Shown here: piece by piece, positions 5,604 to 6,515 of the stretch
Layout of the letters: every line of letters starts with the position of its first letter
Position numbering within the stretch: the stretch's first letter is position 1
Origin: a bacterium
GTDB lineage: Bacteria > Latescibacterota > UBA2968 > GCA-2709665
NCBI GenBank assembly: GCA_027619145.1
Contig: JAQCGA010000240.1
Span: 1 to 6,515 of the forward strand
Direction of reading: 5' to 3'
Length of the DNA stretch: 6,515 nucleotides
The notes under the pieces: model-generated
Database searches by the model: none
Seen by the model: the letters and a program-made list of their open reading frames with translations, nothing else
What the model was told of the DNA's origin: nothing
Translations under genes and position numbers: made by a program

Positions 5604-6515
5604 TTACTCCGTGTCGGGCGTTGGCTCCAGGAGGCGAATCCCCAGTTCGCGCAATTGGGCTGGATCTACCCGAGACGGGGCGCCGTCCATGAGCGATGCG
5701 GCGGTGTTGGTTTTGGGAAAAGGGATGACTTCTCGGATGAACTCTTGGCCGGCCATGAGGGCCACCAGACGATCGTAGCCGAAGGCAATTCCACCGTGAG
5801 GAGGGGCTCCGAAGCGGAAGGCGTTGAGGAGAAACCCAAACTTCTCTTCGGCTTCTTGTTCGGAGATGCCCAGCAGCCGAAACATGCGCTCCTGGACCTC
5901 GCGGCGGTGGATACGGATGCTCCCTCCGGCAATTTCGTTGCCATTGAGTGCCAGATCGTAGGCCCGTGCCTGAACCGCGGCAGGGTCAGATTCCATCTTG
6001 TCCAGGTCCTCGTCCTGGGGTGCCGTGAAGGGGTGATGACAGGCCCCGTATCGCTTTTCTTGAGGATTCCATTCTACGAGAGGAAAACGCGTTACCCACA
6101 GGAAGCTGTACTGGTCCTTTTTTTGAAGGCCGAGTTGGCGGGCCAGTTCCAGGCGCAGGTTGCCCAACACAGCCGCAACTGTTTCCGGTCGGTCGGCCAC
6201 AAAGAGCAGCAGATCTCCGGGTTCGGCCTGGAGTGTTTCACGGAGGATGTTCTGGGCTGCTTCCGGGAAGAATTTGACAATCGAAGATTCCAGGCCGGCG
6301 TCGGTAACCTTAATCCAGGCCAGACCTTTGGCTCCAAACTTGCCCGCGAATACGCCCAGATCGTCAATTTGCTTCCGCGAATAACTTCCACACCCTTTGG
6401 CATTGATGCCGCGGACCTGTCCGCCGGCTTCGAGGGTGCTCTGAAAGACCTTAAATTCAGAGGCTTTTGCAGCTTTTTCCAGATCCACAATTTCCATTCC
6501 AAAGCGGGTGTCGGG
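5604..6515 (-). CDS. aspS: Aspartyl-tRNA synthetase, C-terminal half
   Basis: AspRS charges tRNA-Asp with aspartate. The window holds the last 303 residues of a protein that is usually about 590 long; the frame is open to the right edge and begins Pro-Asp-Thr-Arg-Phe-Gly-Met, matching the block that precedes the GAD insertion domain. That domain spans about residues 20-125 of the fragment. The catalytic core follows: HHPFTAP at 160-166, NGNEIAGGSIRIH at 191-203, and class II motif 3 GAPPHGGIAFGYDRL at 236-250 with the ATP-binding arginine at 249. The end (PFPKT, MDGAP, LRELGIR) is also typical of the bacterial type. The anticodon-binding domain and motifs 1 and 2 are outside the window, so whether it also charges tRNA-Asn cannot be judged. 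The TAA stop at 5604 is at the family's normal end. No sign of damage. Confidence 0.98.
   Translation of the reverse strand, partial: PDTRFGMEIVDLEKAAKASEFKVFQSTLEAGGQVRGINAKGCGSYSRKQIDDLGVFAGKFGAKGLAWIKVTDAGLESSIVKFFPEAAQNILRETLQAEPGDLLLFVADRPETVAAVLGNLRLELARQLGLQKKDQYSFLWVTRFPLVEWNPQEKRYGACHHPFTAPQDEDLDKMESDPAAVQARAYDLALNGNEIAGGSIRIHRREVQERMFRLLGISEQEAEEKFGFLLNAFRFGAPPHGGIAFGYDRLVALMAGQEFIREVIPFPKTNTAASLMDGAPSRVDPAQLRELGIRLLEPTPDTE

Noticed and set aside
1..6515. Mobile element, CRISPR array, tRNA or rRNA
   Set aside because: I saw no transposase or integrase motif, no spaced direct repeats, no terminal inverted repeats and no tRNA- or rRNA-like sequence on either strand.

Overview
The window is a chromosomal stretch with every gene on the minus strand, so it reads from right to left. 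It looks like a bacterium with two membranes. One small protein has a lipobox with a Ser-Gly-Cys site, and its neighbour is a secreted LysM protein whose LysM repeats have a tryptophan before an Arg-Ile-Tyr, a form I associate with diderm lineages of the FCB type. This phylum-level placement is an inference from style and gene order only. I see no phage, transposon, CRISPR, tRNA or rRNA signal.

From right to left: (1) the C-terminal half of aspS (aspartyl-tRNA synthetase), cut by the window edge. (2) An AT-rich gap with a good sigma70-like promoter and a leader of about 130 nt. (3) A two-gene envelope unit: a 91-residue coiled-coil lipoprotein, then a 279-residue exported coiled-coil protein with two C-terminal LysM domains, closed by a clear intrinsic terminator. 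(4) A second unit: phoH (YbeZ-type ATPase), pgpH/yqfF (membrane HD-domain protein of the c-di-AMP phosphodiesterase family), ybeY (rRNA-processing endonuclease), and the start of a DUF21/CNNM-like membrane protein that runs off the left edge.

The second unit joins rRNA maturation and stress (PhoH, YbeY), c-di-AMP turnover (PgpH) and probably a CorC/CNNM-type membrane protein. pgpH and ybeY overlap in a GTGA, which suggests coupled translation. The first unit makes a small outer-membrane-type lipoprotein and a peptidoglycan-binding partner from one transcript.

The most notable observation is in phoH. The frame is stopped by TAA at 3203-3205 exactly where the family normally continues with a conserved C-terminal helix. 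The missing helix (Glu-Ile-Ile-Ser-Ala-Tyr-Asp...) is still present in the same frame for 24 more codons, ending 6 nt before the pgpH start. This looks like a recent single-base nonsense change, or a sequence error, rather than the natural gene end. The leftmost DUF21-like protein is also divergent at its usual signature. I did not find a clearly new biological system here.
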